From contig CAZJWR010000033.1 in the NCBI GenBank assembly GCA_964549765.1, positions 1 to 41,297 of the forward strand: a DNA stretch of 41,297 nucleotides, in the 5' to 3' direction. This document shows positions 14,346-24,475 of this stretch, in pieces. A program made the position numbers and the translations under genes. Each line of letters starts with the position of its first letter. The first letter of the stretch is position 1. The notes beneath the pieces are model-generated. The model worked only from the letters and a program-made list of their open reading frames with translations. It had not been told where the DNA came from and did no database searches. The stretch is from CAZJWR01 sp964549765 (lineage in GTDB: Bacteria > Zixibacteria > MSB-5A5 > GN15 > JAAZOE01).

Positions 14346-15626
14346 TTACCGTTCGGTGCGGTTAAGGATAATCACTCCCAGCGCAAACCCGGCGAGGGCG
14401 ATGCCCAGGAGAATGCCCACCGGCAACATCATCTCGGACAACGTAAATCCGCGCCAGATTCCAGCCTCGAACGACAGGATGCCCCATTTGACGGGGCTGA
14501 TCATGCCGATCATTTTCAGCCAGTCGGGCATGACGAACGTCGGCACCATCGCCCCGCCGGCCATGGCGAGAACGAGGAGAATGGCCCATCCAGCGCCGCC
14601 GACGGCTTCTTCGGTTTTGCCCAGGACACTGATCATCATCATGATCCCGACAAATGCCAGCGAACTCGCCAGCACGGCCAGTAATACTATTCCCGGCTCG
14701 GCGATGCGGACGCCGAAGACGATATTCCCCACCGCCAGAAGCAACACGCAGACAAATAGACAGGTGACGAAACAGGCGACGCCTTTTCCGGCCAGGATGT
14801 GCGCACGGGTAATCGGCGCCAGGCGCAGCCGCAGAAACGTTCCGGCGGTACGCTCCTTCACAATCGATACGCCGAACGATGCGGCGCAGGCTATCAGCGC
14901 CCATAAAAGCGCCGACGGGAAAAAGATTTCGAATCCAGAACGGGGCTGGGCGGTATCGCCGGTAACCGAGACGACGTCGACCGGCATCAGCTCGCCTCGG
15001 GAAACGGCGGCGCTATCGGCCGCTCCCGAGGAATCGGAATTCTGCATCGTTCCCAATAAATCGGCTAAGTTGGACATGAAGCCGCCGGCGAGTTGTTTCT
15101 GGGTCGAATCGAGACCTCCCCAGTTGGTTTGTCCGCTTGACAGACGGGCCAGTTCCTGCCGGACGAAGTCAGCCGATAAATAGCGGCGCTGCATCAACGT
15201 GAAGGCCGTCTGCATCAACATGCCGCGCAGGTAACCGGCTTCGGCCTGCCGGGCCGGGTCGATACCGACCTCGATCGAGGCGCTATCGCCGAACATGCCC
15301 AGAGTCTGCCCGAAGCCTTTTCGCAGTACGACGCAAGCAACATATTTCCCCTGCCGGACTCCACCGAAAGCGCTGTCGCGGTTCATCGTGGTCACGCGGG
15401 CCGACGGGAGGCTGTCGAGTTCTGCAATGAACGTCTGTGAATAGGCCGTTGAATCTTCATCGACCGCCGCGATTTTCATGCCGCTCATCCGGCCGCCCGA
15501 ACCGGAAAATATCGCCCCAAAGAACAATGCAAAAAGAAAAGGAAATCCGACTACCCAAAAGAGTGACCCTTTATCCCGGATCAGGATACGGATGTCCTTG
15601 CGTGCCAATGTCCAGATCTTTCCCAT
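14346..15626 (-). CDS. ABC-2 type exporter permease
   Basis: This 426-residue membrane protein has one N-terminal transmembrane helix ('LFWVVGFPFLFALFFGAIFSG'), a large extracytoplasmic domain (about 45-215), and a C-terminal block of five hydrophobic helices with the ABC-2 pattern ('LRLRLAPITRAHILAGKG', then several segments to 'GFALGVIILN'). Its start codon overlaps the stop of the ATPase gene by one base (TGATG), so the two are translationally coupled. It forms the channel of an ABC-2 exporter; the substrate (drug, lipid or polymer) cannot be told from sequence. Confidence 0.88.
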   Translation of the reverse strand: MGKIWTLARKDIRILIRDKGSLFWVVGFPFLFALFFGAIFSGSGGRMSGMKIAAVDEDSTAYSQTFIAELDSLPSARVTTMNRDSAFGGVRQGKYVACVVLRKGFGQTLGMFGDSASIEVGIDPARQAEAGYLRGMLMQTAFTLMQRRYLSADFVRQELARLSSGQTNWGGLDSTQKQLAGGFMSNLADLLGTMQNSDSSGAADSAAVSRGELMPVDVVSVTGDTAQPRSGFEIFFPSALLWALIACAASFGVSIVKERTAGTFLRLRLAPITRAHILAGKGVACFVTCLFVCVLLLAVGNIVFGVRIAEPGIVLLAVLASSLAFVGIMMMISVLGKTEEAVGGAGWAILLVLAMAGGAMVPTFVMPDWLKMIGMISPVKWGILSFEAGIWRGFTLSEMMLPVGILLGIALAGFALGVIILNRTER

Positions 15627-16513
15627 CAGTCGCGCAGCGTCCTTCCCGTCAGATTTAAAAAAACCATTTCCAGATTCGGCCGCTCCACTTTGATCTCGAC
15701 GAAGTTGATTCCGGCATTGGATAATTCGGCGAGTATCTTCATTGGATACGCTGTCTCGATTCGCAGTCGATTACCCTTGATATGCCCCGGCAGGCCGGAC
15801 AGGTTGGCCGGCATTTCGGTAAGCACGGCATCGATGATCGAGGCGCCGCCGTGCTTTTCGGTCAGCGCGGCCACCGTATCCATCGCCAGGATTTTGCCCT
15901 GATCGATAATCGCCACCCGGTCGCACAACCTTTGCGCCTCTTCCATATAATGTGTCGTATAGACAATCGTCTTGCCCTGTTGCCGGAGTTGCTCGATGCT
16001 CTCGAAAATCATATTGCGCGACTGCGGATCGACGCCGACGGTCGGCTCATCGAGTATCAGCACCGGGGGATCGTGTACCAGAGCGGCGGCCAGATTCAGC
16101 CTCCGTTTCATACCTCCCGAAAACGTCCCGGCGGTGTCTTTTCGGCGATCCTTCAGGCCGGAAAATTCGAGCGCCCAGGAAACTCGTTCTTTCAATCGCG
16201 ATCCGGCCAAACCGTATAGCCGCCCGAAAAAGGCCAGGTTTTCTTCCCCCGTCAGGCGGTCATACACGGCCAGCGATTGAGGCGCATAGCCGATATCGAT
16301 CCGGACTTTGCCGTGCGACGGATCGCCGCCGTTGATCTCGACCCGCCCGCCTTCGGGTCGAAGCGCTCCGACCATCATATTGATTGTGGTGGTTTTTCCG
16401 GCGCCGTTGGGTCCGAGCAGGCCGAAAATCTCGCCGGCGGCGACGTCGAACGATATGTCGTCGACGGCCTTTAGCCCGTTATAATTCTTTTGCAAATTCG
16501 CAGCAGAAATCAT
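15626..16513 (-). CDS. ABC transporter ATP-binding protein (ABC-2 exporter)
   Basis: The 295-residue ATPase has Walker A (GPNGAGKTT, about 34-42), the ABC signature as FSGGMKRR, Walker B (VLILDEP) and the switch His in 'YTTHYMEEAQRLCDR'. A C-terminal extension ends 'VERPNLEMVFLNLTGRTLRD', typical of the DrrA/CcmA-like subfamily. It powers export through the permease encoded immediately downstream. Confidence 0.92.
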   Translation of the reverse strand: MISAANLQKNYNGLKAVDDISFDVAAGEIFGLLGPNGAGKTTTINMMVGALRPEGGRVEINGGDPSHGKVRIDIGYAPQSLAVYDRLTGEENLAFFGRLYGLAGSRLKERVSWALEFSGLKDRRKDTAGTFSGGMKRRLNLAAALVHDPPVLILDEPTVGVDPQSRNMIFESIEQLRQQGKTIVYTTHYMEEAQRLCDRVAIIDQGKILAMDTVAALTEKHGGASIIDAVLTEMPANLSGLPGHIKGNRLRIETAYPMKILAELSNAGINFVEIKVERPNLEMVFLNLTGRTLRD

Positions 16514-16635
16514 CGCATCGGTATCCGACTCATGGGCGCTTTCACTCTTGGCTCTTCATGGTTGATCTTATGATACGAATATTAATGATCGGGGATACAG
16601 AAAAAAACTTCGAAGAAGCCGCCGCTCGTCAAAGA

Positions 16636-19062
16636 TCATAAGTTGAAACCGAATGACCAGGTAAACCGCCTGGTGTCATAATCCGACAGCTGCCAGGTGA
16701 AATCCATGGCCAGGTTGAACGGCATGAGAAACGGCGTGAGGTTGGTGATGCCAAATCCTATTTCGGCATAGGCGGTCGGGGCCGTGCGCACGGATCGATC
16801 GTGGAGAATCTCCGGGCGATGAAATTCCGTCCACATCGTTCCGCCGTAGAGCACCAGGCCGAAGGGGATTCTCTTGAGATACCGGTCGCCGCTGCTGCGA
16901 AATATATATGGCCCGAAATCGTGCGCGGCATAAAGCATCGCCGCCCGGTCGCCGGCAAAGTTGGTTTCGTGCACGGTGTGGAAACCGGACGCGGAGAAAA
17001 ACTCGGGGACGTTGAAGTCGACGACAAAATATCGCTGCGGCGGCAATCGGCCGTCCGACGATCCAACGTATCCCGAAAACCGGGTTATCCCCAGGCGTCC
17101 GATTTGGGTTCGAATCCGCAGTCGCATATGGTATCGCCTGAAATCGAAATCATTGTCGATAAATCGCGGTGAGGCATATTCGATACCCGATTCAATGATA
17201 AAATACCGGGGAGCATCGCTGATGAAATCCCGTCCCTTGTTGTCGATCAGGTTCCGGGAATCATACCGCAGCGTCAGCGAGAGCGACCGCATCGTGCCGT
17301 CGAGGATCGCCGGATTCTCCCGGGGAGTGATACTTTTCCGGAAAAAGCCGTAATCGGTCGTCTTCAATTTCGAAGACTGACGAAAGTCGTTGTATTCGAC
17401 CTCCATGCGGGTATGGCCAATCGGCCGTATAAACCCGACTATCGAATAGCCGCGTTCACGGAAATAATCAAACGGATCGATCTTGAAAAACAGCGCATTG
17501 AAAGTGGCATTGTAGCGTTCGCTCGATACTATCGTCGGGCGATGCACGACTTCGTCCTTGATGGATGCCCCGGCGCGTAATCGGCGTTTGTGCCAGAGTT
17601 CATAGGTGGCCCCGAATTCGTACTGCCATTCCTTGTCGTCGAAGGCATAGCCGGCTTTCATCCGCAGGCGGGTCCAGGGAAGCCACTCGTCGGGCCTGAG
17701 GCCGATACCGACATATGGGCCTTCCAGACGGTTAAAACGGAACAGGTCCGGCTGGCCGACCGTCAATAGAAATGCGGCCGCCGCCACTCCCCGCAGCGCC
17801 TGCTTGTAGATCGACTTCGGCGCATGCTCGATGGAATCGATACGTTCATAGCCGCGCGTTTCCGTCGCCGTCAGGGGCAGCAGACGGAGCGTCTCCCAAG
17901 CCGACGAATCGATATCGTCGGCGTTCTTGTCAACGACCATATCGTATTCGCCGAAGGTGCCATCGGCCAGACCGGCGTCGATGCGATAGTCCGAAATCGA
18001 CGCCACGTGCGAAAAATTCATCCGTCTCGGGATACCGGGAAACGGCACATCAAATGTGACCCGTCCTGATAATCCGATTTCGATCGGCATCCAGTACTTA
18101 TTCTGGAACTTTGCCATACTCTGGTAATACCGGGCGCTGTCGACCATCGGAAAATGGACGCCTTTGCTGAATCCGACACTCACGCCGACGACGTCGAAAG
18201 TCGAATCGGCGATCTGGATTTGGCCCACGAATAACGGCGAGTATTCGTTTTTGGGTTCGAGTTCGAGCACGAACACCGGCCGGGTATCGATGAAGACCGT
18301 ATCCAGCAGATAATAATTGTAGAAATCCATGGCGTCGCGCGCCGTCGGCGACACGATATCATAGGAGCCGATTTCGATACGGTTGCGGTTGAAATTGAGT
18401 ATAGCGCCGGCGCCGACCAGATTGCCCTCGGCCGATATATTGGCCGACTGAGTACGAGCCGTGATGACTTCTTTGTATTTGTCGGGCTGTTCCCAGAATG
18501 ATGTGGAACGGGTCTCGGTGATCAGGATGATATTCTCCGAATCCGGCTTGTCGGCATTCGCGAGCACAAGGCGGGAGTAGGCATCGAATGAATAATCGTG
18601 AATCTGCGACAGGATATCCTTTTTACGGGCGATCGCCTCGGCGATAATCCGCTGTGCCGGATCGTACGCCCTCGTGAAGACCCTTCGCGTACCCAAGTCG
18701 ATGATTGATGATTTCAGACGGACATCACGGATGACCAGCGAATCGGCGGCGGCAACATGGAACGTATTCGAATAATATCCGACGTGACTGACTTTGATAT
18801 CGTAGTCGCCGCGCGGCATAACCAGACGGTATCGGCCGTCGGCGTTGGCTTTGGTCGCCATGCCGGTACCGAGCGCCTGGATAGTCACGTGGGGCAGCGA
18901 ATCGCCGGTGGCTTCATCAAAGATCGTCCCTTCGACGATCACGCGGCCGTGGGACTGAATCGCCGTCGGAATTGTATCATCACCCGCAGCCATCGTGGGC
19001 ATACCAGCCGCTGCGCCGATCGCCGTCAGGAACCACATTATAATGAAAAATCTCGCCTTCAC
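16636..19062 (-). CDS. DUF5686 family outer-membrane protein with carboxypeptidase-regulatory-like N-terminal domain
   Basis: The start is a GTG at 19062 with AAAGGC upstream; a signal peptide follows. The 808-residue product has a CarboxypepD_reg-like beta-sandwich (about 40-115: 'VIVEGTIFDEATGDSLPHVTIQALGTGMATKANADGRYRL' region). The long DUF5686 region follows ('RTRRVF'-like junction, 'IIAEAIARKKDI', 'YSFDAYSRL'), with a C-terminal part rich in alternating beta-strands ending in '...FTWSFGFNL'. This fits an outer-membrane beta-barrel. The family is common in Bacteroidetes and relatives; function is unknown but often linked to envelope or TonB contexts. The gene stands alone, with 122 bp to the ABC genes and ~200 bp to the WD40 gene. 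A CTTC-TTC-GAAG mini-hairpin plus seven Ts follows its stop. Confidence 0.8.
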   Translation of the reverse strand: MKARFFIIMWFLTAIGAAAGMPTMAAGDDTIPTAIQSHGRVIVEGTIFDEATGDSLPHVTIQALGTGMATKANADGRYRLVMPRGDYDIKVSHVGYYSNTFHVAAADSLVIRDVRLKSSIIDLGTRRVFTRAYDPAQRIIAEAIARKKDILSQIHDYSFDAYSRLVLANADKPDSENIILITETRSTSFWEQPDKYKEVITARTQSANISAEGNLVGAGAILNFNRNRIEIGSYDIVSPTARDAMDFYNYYLLDTVFIDTRPVFVLELEPKNEYSPLFVGQIQIADSTFDVVGVSVGFSKGVHFPMVDSARYYQSMAKFQNKYWMPIEIGLSGRVTFDVPFPGIPRRMNFSHVASISDYRIDAGLADGTFGEYDMVVDKNADDIDSSAWETLRLLPLTATETRGYERIDSIEHAPKSIYKQALRGVAAAAFLLTVGQPDLFRFNRLEGPYVGIGLRPDEWLPWTRLRMKAGYAFDDKEWQYEFGATYELWHKRRLRAGASIKDEVVHRPTIVSSERYNATFNALFFKIDPFDYFRERGYSIVGFIRPIGHTRMEVEYNDFRQSSKLKTTDYGFFRKSITPRENPAILDGTMRSLSLTLRYDSRNLIDNKGRDFISDAPRYFIIESGIEYASPRFIDNDFDFRRYHMRLRIRTQIGRLGITRFSGYVGSSDGRLPPQRYFVVDFNVPEFFSASGFHTVHETNFAGDRAAMLYAAHDFGPYIFRSSGDRYLKRIPFGLVLYGGTMWTEFHRPEILHDRSVRTAPTAYAEIGFGITNLTPFLMPFNLAMDFTWQLSDYDTRRFTWSFGFNL

Positions 19063-19266
19063 TCTTTGCCTTTTCGTGTCGCCTTCCCGCAGCGGCCAAT
19101 TATTTCAACCGGCAATATACTGCAATAGACGAAGAATTGGGGATGGGGATTCATGAAAATTCGGCTGGATTTTATATGTTCGTAGTAGTGAGCAACCCGC
19201 CGCGGCGGGCGCTCATCTGCCGCACGTTTTCCTTTTTGTCGGCGGTCCGCAGCGACCGCCCCCAAT

Positions 19267-20811
19267 TCAGCGTTTGCAGGCCGCAATCGTCGGCGCCAGG
19301 TATGACACCATATCCGATATGTCCCGCAGGGAGGCATTGGTGCAGACAACCCCGCGCGTACCTACAATCTGAGCGCTCTCGACCTGCGCCATCTTGACGG
19401 AAATCGTCAGGTCATGCCCGGTCTTCCTGACGCTTCCGTAGATTAGATACTCGGCCTCCAATTGCCGGCCGATTTCGATGGCTTTTTGATCGGTCATCCC
19501 CGATTGGGCGAATTTTAACTCCTGCAAAATGAGATCGATCCGGTTTCGTTCTATCACCTTCAGGCACGGCGCGTTATTTACCAGTCTGCCCTCGAGCTCA
19601 TCCGTAATCATCCGGCCGATACCGTCATCGACACCGTACGGATCAAGGTATATCACCGCCAGAGTATGAGATGACCCGTCGTCGAGAACCGCCGTATCCG
19701 GGCCGGTCAGACTGATGGTCCCCCCGAATCCGGTTTCGGCAATCGGCGTGGTCGTTCCGGCCTCGGGAGGCGCATATCCTCCCACACCCGTTACGTCCCA
19801 GAGCACGACGTGGGCATCTTTGGCGTCACCGGTGTAGGCCACCGCCAGGTGGTTGCCGTCCATCGATATGTCGAAACCCGAAATATCGCCGTCAATCGGA
19901 TAGGTCGTTTCGATGACGCCGCCGAGTATATCCCAGAAGGCAAGCTCATGGCTGTGCATGGGTGAATTGTCCGTCAGAACGAAGTTGACGTCCGGCGAAA
20001 GCGTCAGGTGATCGATCCGCTTGTTATTCCCTTCTAAGACTTTCAGCAGGGTGCCGGTATTCCAATCATAGAAGGTGACGTTGTGCCGAAATTCCATACG
20101 CCTGCCGCCCTTGGCCAGCACATGCTCTTCGATCCCGACTGCAAGAAACCGCCGGTCATCGCTGAGCGCCGCCGATATTATGTCCAGCCCCGAATTGGCC
20201 AGCGTATGGACGGCGATTTCGTTTTCCCGGATCGGACTCAGCTTTTTCAAATCCCAGACGATTATTTTCCCATCTTCACCGACCGAGACCAACCGACTGC
20301 CGTCGGCGCTGAAGCCGCAGAACACAACATCCTTATCGTGGCCCTTGAGCGTGCCGCGCGGAAACCCGGAGGGAAATTCCCACAGCATGATTTCCTTTTT
20401 CGATCCGCAGGCGGCCAAATAGCGGCCATCGGGGCTGACCTCGAGATGGGCAACATCGTCGCCGAAATCTTTGATAATGTTCTCGGGTGTGCCGTCGGCA
20501 ATGTCCCAGATGATGATGGTGTGATCGCGCGAGCCCGTGACGAGATATTTGCCCTTTGCATCAAAGGCGAGGGTGGTTACGCCTTTGTCATGCTCACGGG
20601 TCGAAAATACCGTGTCGCCCTCGATCACATCCGTTACAATAACCTGCCCTTCGTCTGTGCCATAAGCCAGAAGTCGGCCGCTTCCGTCAAACTCGACGGC
20701 AGTAACGCCCTTGGCATCGACGGGAATGTCTCGAAGAAAGGTCAACTCGAACCCCCACGACGACGAAGCCACGGCAGCCACGAGAAAAAACGCGCCAATG
20801 ATTCGTTTCAT
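19267..20811 (-). CDS. exported WD40 beta-propeller protein with C-terminal CsgG-like domain
   Basis: I prefer the start at 20811 (AAAGGTG 8 bp upstream) over 20817. After a signal peptide (MKRIIGAFFLVAAVASSSWG), about seven WD40-type blades cover residues ~20-335; examples are 'TLAFDAKGKYLVTGSRDHTIIIWDIADG' and 'CGFSADGSRLVSVGEDGKIIVWDLKK'. From ~365 to the end the protein resembles the CsgG/FlgO-like nucleotide-independent domain: 'VIERNRIDLILQELKFAQSG', 'IGRQLEAEYLIYGSVRKTGHDLTISVKMAQVES'. CsgG-like domains in other proteins form or associate with periplasmic or outer-membrane assemblies. The fusion suggests a periplasmic scaffold, but the partner is unknown. It precedes the DUF5686 gene and follows a small barrel protein by 40 bp, consistent with co-transcription with the latter. 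Confidence 0.8.
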   Translation of the reverse strand: MKRIIGAFFLVAAVASSSWGFELTFLRDIPVDAKGVTAVEFDGSGRLLAYGTDEGQVIVTDVIEGDTVFSTREHDKGVTTLAFDAKGKYLVTGSRDHTIIIWDIADGTPENIIKDFGDDVAHLEVSPDGRYLAACGSKKEIMLWEFPSGFPRGTLKGHDKDVVFCGFSADGSRLVSVGEDGKIIVWDLKKLSPIRENEIAVHTLANSGLDIISAALSDDRRFLAVGIEEHVLAKGGRRMEFRHNVTFYDWNTGTLLKVLEGNNKRIDHLTLSPDVNFVLTDNSPMHSHELAFWDILGGVIETTYPIDGDISGFDISMDGNHLAVAYTGDAKDAHVVLWDVTGVGGYAPPEAGTTTPIAETGFGGTISLTGPDTAVLDDGSSHTLAVIYLDPYGVDDGIGRMITDELEGRLVNNAPCLKVIERNRIDLILQELKFAQSGMTDQKAIEIGRQLEAEYLIYGSVRKTGHDLTISVKMAQVESAQIVGTRGVVCTNASLRDISDMVSYLAPTIAACKR

Positions 20812-20851
20812 TGCCATGCACCTTTATGTATAATTGCGGATATGGCTACGC

Positions 20852-21346
20852 CTAAAAGAAAGCCGAAAGACCGCCCATTATCGTCATGACTGCCGACCCG
20901 CTGCCCAGCGAAAAGCCGAGGTTGGCCGACATGTCATAGGCAAGGTACTCGGTGACGAAAAATTTCGTCCCTGCCCCGAATTGGACATAGGAGTAGTCAG
21001 TGAAATCGCCAATATCCGGAGAAAAATCCGCCTGGTACCATACCGCCGAGAGGTACGGAACCCGCTTGGTGTTTACGTTGAAATTGTAGCGACCGAAGAA
21101 TACGCCCCCGACTACCGTGTAGCTGAAGCCGTAGGCGCTGAAATACATGATGGTTGGGCCGGCGCCCAACTCAATTTCCGGCGTGACGAACACCCCGTAG
21201 GTCCCCTGCATCAATACCGCTGAAGCACCTTCGACAAATGTCAACGTACCCAGGGCCTGAATTTCTTTGTCACCCTTTTCGACCTGCGCCATAGCGCCCG
21301 AGACCATGAGGGTAAGCAACCCGACTACGAACAGCACGTTTTTCAT
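20852..21346 (-). CDS. small outer-membrane beta-barrel-like protein
   Basis: AAGGAG seven bases upstream fixes the start at 21346 rather than a longer frame from 21385. The 164-residue product has a signal peptide (MKNVLFVVGLLTLMVSGAMAQ). The mature part is made of alternating aromatic and hydrophobic strands with Gly/Tyr-rich turns, ending in Phe-Phe (GGLSAFF). Length, strand pattern and terminal Phe fit an OmpA/OmpW-like 8-stranded barrel, but no specific family signature is seen. It lies 40 bp upstream of the WD40-CsgG-like gene and is probably co-transcribed with it from the promoter at 21538-21565. Confidence 0.7.
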   Translation of the reverse strand: MKNVLFVVGLLTLMVSGAMAQVEKGDKEIQALGTLTFVEGASAVLMQGTYGVFVTPEIELGAGPTIMYFSAYGFSYTVVGGVFFGRYNFNVNTKRVPYLSAVWYQADFSPDIGDFTDYSYVQFGAGTKFFVTEYLAYDMSANLGFSLGSGSAVMTIMGGLSAFF

Positions 21347-21537
21347 TGCATTCTCCTTAATTGAGTATCCCTTCGCGGCGGACATCGCCTTCGTCGGATA
21401 TCAAGTAGCTACAGCGTGTGGACAACCCCGACGCCGCCTGCCAAAGAACGAAGCTCACGATTGCCCTTTTTGAATTCATGCGATTTGCCATGAACCGGCT
21501 CCGGACCCATGTCTGATGATATTTTCCGGACTGCCCT

Positions 21538-21565
21538 AATATATCCGATCTGAACATAAAATCAA
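21538..21565 (-). promoter_or_regulatory. promoter for the small barrel / WD40 transcript
   Basis: On the minus strand TTGATT (21565-21560) and TATATT (21543-21538) are 16 bp apart. The start site would be near 21531, leaving a leader of ~185 nt before the ATG at 21346. Confidence 0.5.
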
Positions 21566-21586
21566 CGAGAATAAAAAAATCCGGAT

Positions 21587-24475
21587 CTACCCAAAGGTTC
21601 GGGTAAGGCGGGCGATGATCAGGCGGCCGATCTTTGGACCGCCGATAAATTCGATATGCCGATTGTCGAAGAGATTTTGCACCGTCAACACCAATCGGGT
21701 ACCATAGAAAAATCCGACTCGCGATGTCAGATCGATGATGTGATACGCTTTGACCGATTTGCCGTAAAACGGACTTTCCACATCGAAGGCATCGACGAAT
21801 CGATACCGTGCGATGGCGTCCAGGTTCCATCGCCGATTGATATACTGCAGCGACAACCCCGCTTTGTGACGGGGCGCATTGAGATAGATATCATGGACCT
21901 GCCCGGCTGATTTGGCGAAGAAATTCTTGGAAATGTACGAATAGGCCGCGCCGACATTCCAGTTGCTGTGAATATTATAGGTGACGGATAAATCCGCGCC
22001 ATAATAGCTGATGTCGCCGAAATTGCGATAGGTCACCAGCACCGCTGTCGGATCGAGCGCCTCCATCGGCGTCACCGTTCCAAACGGCAGCATCGTCGCG
22101 CCCGACGTGAACACCGATGAAATTTCGTCGGCGGGGGTGCCATTACCGTTGCCATGAATTTCGGGAAAGTAGGGATTGTCGATTGCCGCCAGAATGGAAT
22201 CGTAGGCGGGATTGGCGTCGAGCGAATCCTGAATGACCTGCATCAGATAGTCGTTTAATGTCGCCGAATCGAGAAACACGTTGGGCGTCTCGACCGCCAG
22301 ATAACCGATGAAATTGTTCTTTTCGGTGCGGTAGACATCGACGCTGAATTGCATCCGGTCGCCGAGAATGCCCTTGTATCCCAATTCCAGCGTCTGCGTG
22401 ATGGTCGGCTTCAGCCGCTCGATGTCGGCGATATCCGACACCGTCGACGGTCGAAAGGCCTGATCGTCCGGGCTTAACGTCATCAGAGCGTTGCCGACGC
22501 CGGATAGATTCCTGGGAGTGACTCCGTCGATGGCCGTCATCGCGGCATCCATCGTCGCCTGGTCGATCAATCCGGATCGGACGAGGCCGGACAGCGTGCT
22601 GTCGACCTGATTCATGACCTGCTGCCGTCCCACCTGCCAGATCGCGTTGGTGAATACCGGATCGTCGAAGCTGATACAATCGTTCGGCGTTAGATGGCGC
22701 ACGGTATCCAGCGGCGCGAACGGCGATCGGTAGCGCGGGCCGTTTTCGTCGAAACTCCAATGGAAACCCGTCTCGGGGACGCCCTGCACGCGGATATCGA
22801 TTTCCGGGCGAAATCCCAGCGACGGTTCCAGAAGCGCCCCGATCCCGCCAAGATCGGCGGTCTGCAGCAGATCGAGATACAGATTGTTATCGTCGGGCGT
22901 GCTGAAGGCGCGGTTGTACGTGAATCGAATATTGTTATCGTCGTTCGGCCGATAAACCATCGCCGCTCGCGGCGACACCACGGCGTCTTCCAACCGATTA
23001 TGTTTGTCCACGCGCAGTGCCCCGATGAAGGTCAGGTGATCGGTCAAGGATAATTCCGACTGCAGGTATCCGCCGAGTTCATTTATGTTGTCACGGGTCT
23101 CATTGCGGCCATTGATGGTCGAATCGGTTTCGGGGCGAGTCAGGAAGGCATCGACACCATAAGTAAATGTCAGTTTTCGACTCGGTACATATTGATGCTG
23201 CACCTGAAACGCCCAGAATTTGGAGTTGTCGATGATCAATTGTCCCGTCGGCAGAAGATAGGTGTCGCCGGCATCGCTCATATTCACATATGCCTGCGCA
23301 AAAAGATTCTTGAGACGCAGCCGGGCCTGGACGAAGGAATACGTCCAGTCGATCCCCTGCGCCGCTCCCAGCCCCGTTAATTCGATACTGCTGGCCCGGT
23401 TGATGCCGCCGTTGAGAATCACGGTGGCGTCGTGCGCGATCAGAAAATCGAATCGCGCCTCGCCTGCCAGTTTCTTGATATCGAAGTTCCGATTATTGGG
23501 GATCGTATCGCCGATCGGTATACGCCCCGACGCCGTCGGGCGGAATTTCTGGATCGAATCGGGCTCGGAGGGATCGTGCGATTCCCAGTCATGGCCCTGA
23601 TAATACTGCCCGGTAATTTTGAATCCGATGCGGCTACCGATGGATCGGGCATGGCGGAACGACCCGAGCGCCAGATCGCGCTGGCCGCCGCCGACGCTGA
23701 CGGTCGTTCCCTGATCGACAAAGGGTGATTTGGTGATGATATGCATGACGCCGGAGGCAGCGTTCGGGCCGTAGAGCGCCGACCCGGGACCGGAGACGAT
23801 TTCGATGCGGTCGATATCCTCGTCGGTGGTCGGAATGAAATTATAGGCATTGAATCGCAGCGACGGAACGCTCGCGAGGCGATTATCGGTGAGCACCAGG
23901 AGCGCGCCCGAAAAGACATTGTTGAATCCGCGCACGACCATCGTCGATTGGTTCAGGCCGGTCGTGGCGACGTCGACCCCCGGCAATCCCTTGAAATATT
24001 CGGTCGGAGTGAGTGCGACCCGGGCTTTGATCTCCTCGGATTCGACGACGCTGACCGATGCCGGAGCGTCGAGGATTTTTTCCGGCCGGCGTGACGCCGT
24101 GACCGAAACCGAATTCAAATTGATCGACGACGGCGCCAGCGAGACGTCGAGGTTTTTCGATCCCGAATTGGGAACGACGATCCGGGCGATGGATTCGGGT
24201 GTGAAGCCGATGGCGGAAACGGTTGCTGAATATGTTCCCCCGGGAATATCGGCGATTTCAAAATATCCGTCTTTATCGGCGGCAACGCCGAAGGTTTTGC
24301 CGGGATGATCAGCCGGCTGCAACCGGATGGTCGCACCTGCCAAGACTCTGCCGCTGTTCTTGTCGACGACGCGACCCGTCAGGGTACCGGCGGCTGCCGT
24401 GGACGACAAACATACGAGGACAAACAACATCGCCGAAAACCCGATCTTCAGCCGACGTTTGACGGTATGGCGCAT
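21587..24475 (-). CDS. TonB-dependent receptor
   Basis: This 962-residue outer-membrane receptor has a signal peptide (about 1-29) and a CarboxypepD_reg-like domain (about 30-115: 'GTLTGRVVDKNSGRVLAGATI'). The plug domain (about 120-245) has 'DAPASVSVVESEEIK', 'LPGVDVATTGLNQSTMVVRGFN' and 'IEIVSGPGSALYGPNAASGVMHIITK'. The long TonB-dependent beta-barrel ends in the usual 'VQNLFDNRHIEFIGGPKIGRLI' and a terminal strand with Phe. It imports a substrate bound at the surface using TonB energy; the substrate is not predictable here because there is no SusD-like or siderophore gene adjacent. GGGAGG precedes the ATG. It is divergent from the GYD-domain gene. Confidence 0.92.
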   Translation of the reverse strand: MRHTVKRRLKIGFSAMLFVLVCLSSTAAAGTLTGRVVDKNSGRVLAGATIRLQPADHPGKTFGVAADKDGYFEIADIPGGTYSATVSAIGFTPESIARIVVPNSGSKNLDVSLAPSSINLNSVSVTASRRPEKILDAPASVSVVESEEIKARVALTPTEYFKGLPGVDVATTGLNQSTMVVRGFNNVFSGALLVLTDNRLASVPSLRFNAYNFIPTTDEDIDRIEIVSGPGSALYGPNAASGVMHIITKSPFVDQGTTVSVGGGQRDLALGSFRHARSIGSRIGFKITGQYYQGHDWESHDPSEPDSIQKFRPTASGRIPIGDTIPNNRNFDIKKLAGEARFDFLIAHDATVILNGGINRASSIELTGLGAAQGIDWTYSFVQARLRLKNLFAQAYVNMSDAGDTYLLPTGQLIIDNSKFWAFQVQHQYVPSRKLTFTYGVDAFLTRPETDSTINGRNETRDNINELGGYLQSELSLTDHLTFIGALRVDKHNRLEDAVVSPRAAMVYRPNDDNNIRFTYNRAFSTPDDNNLYLDLLQTADLGGIGALLEPSLGFRPEIDIRVQGVPETGFHWSFDENGPRYRSPFAPLDTVRHLTPNDCISFDDPVFTNAIWQVGRQQVMNQVDSTLSGLVRSGLIDQATMDAAMTAIDGVTPRNLSGVGNALMTLSPDDQAFRPSTVSDIADIERLKPTITQTLELGYKGILGDRMQFSVDVYRTEKNNFIGYLAVETPNVFLDSATLNDYLMQVIQDSLDANPAYDSILAAIDNPYFPEIHGNGNGTPADEISSVFTSGATMLPFGTVTPMEALDPTAVLVTYRNFGDISYYGADLSVTYNIHSNWNVGAAYSYISKNFFAKSAGQVHDIYLNAPRHKAGLSLQYINRRWNLDAIARYRFVDAFDVESPFYGKSVKAYHIIDLTSRVGFFYGTRLVLTVQNLFDNRHIEFIGGPKIGRLIIARLTRTFG

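Noticed and set aside
17100..17125. GGGTTCGAATCC-like stretch resembling a tRNA T-arm
   Set aside because: It lies inside the well-supported DUF5686 gene and no acceptor stem or anticodon arm can be folded around it.
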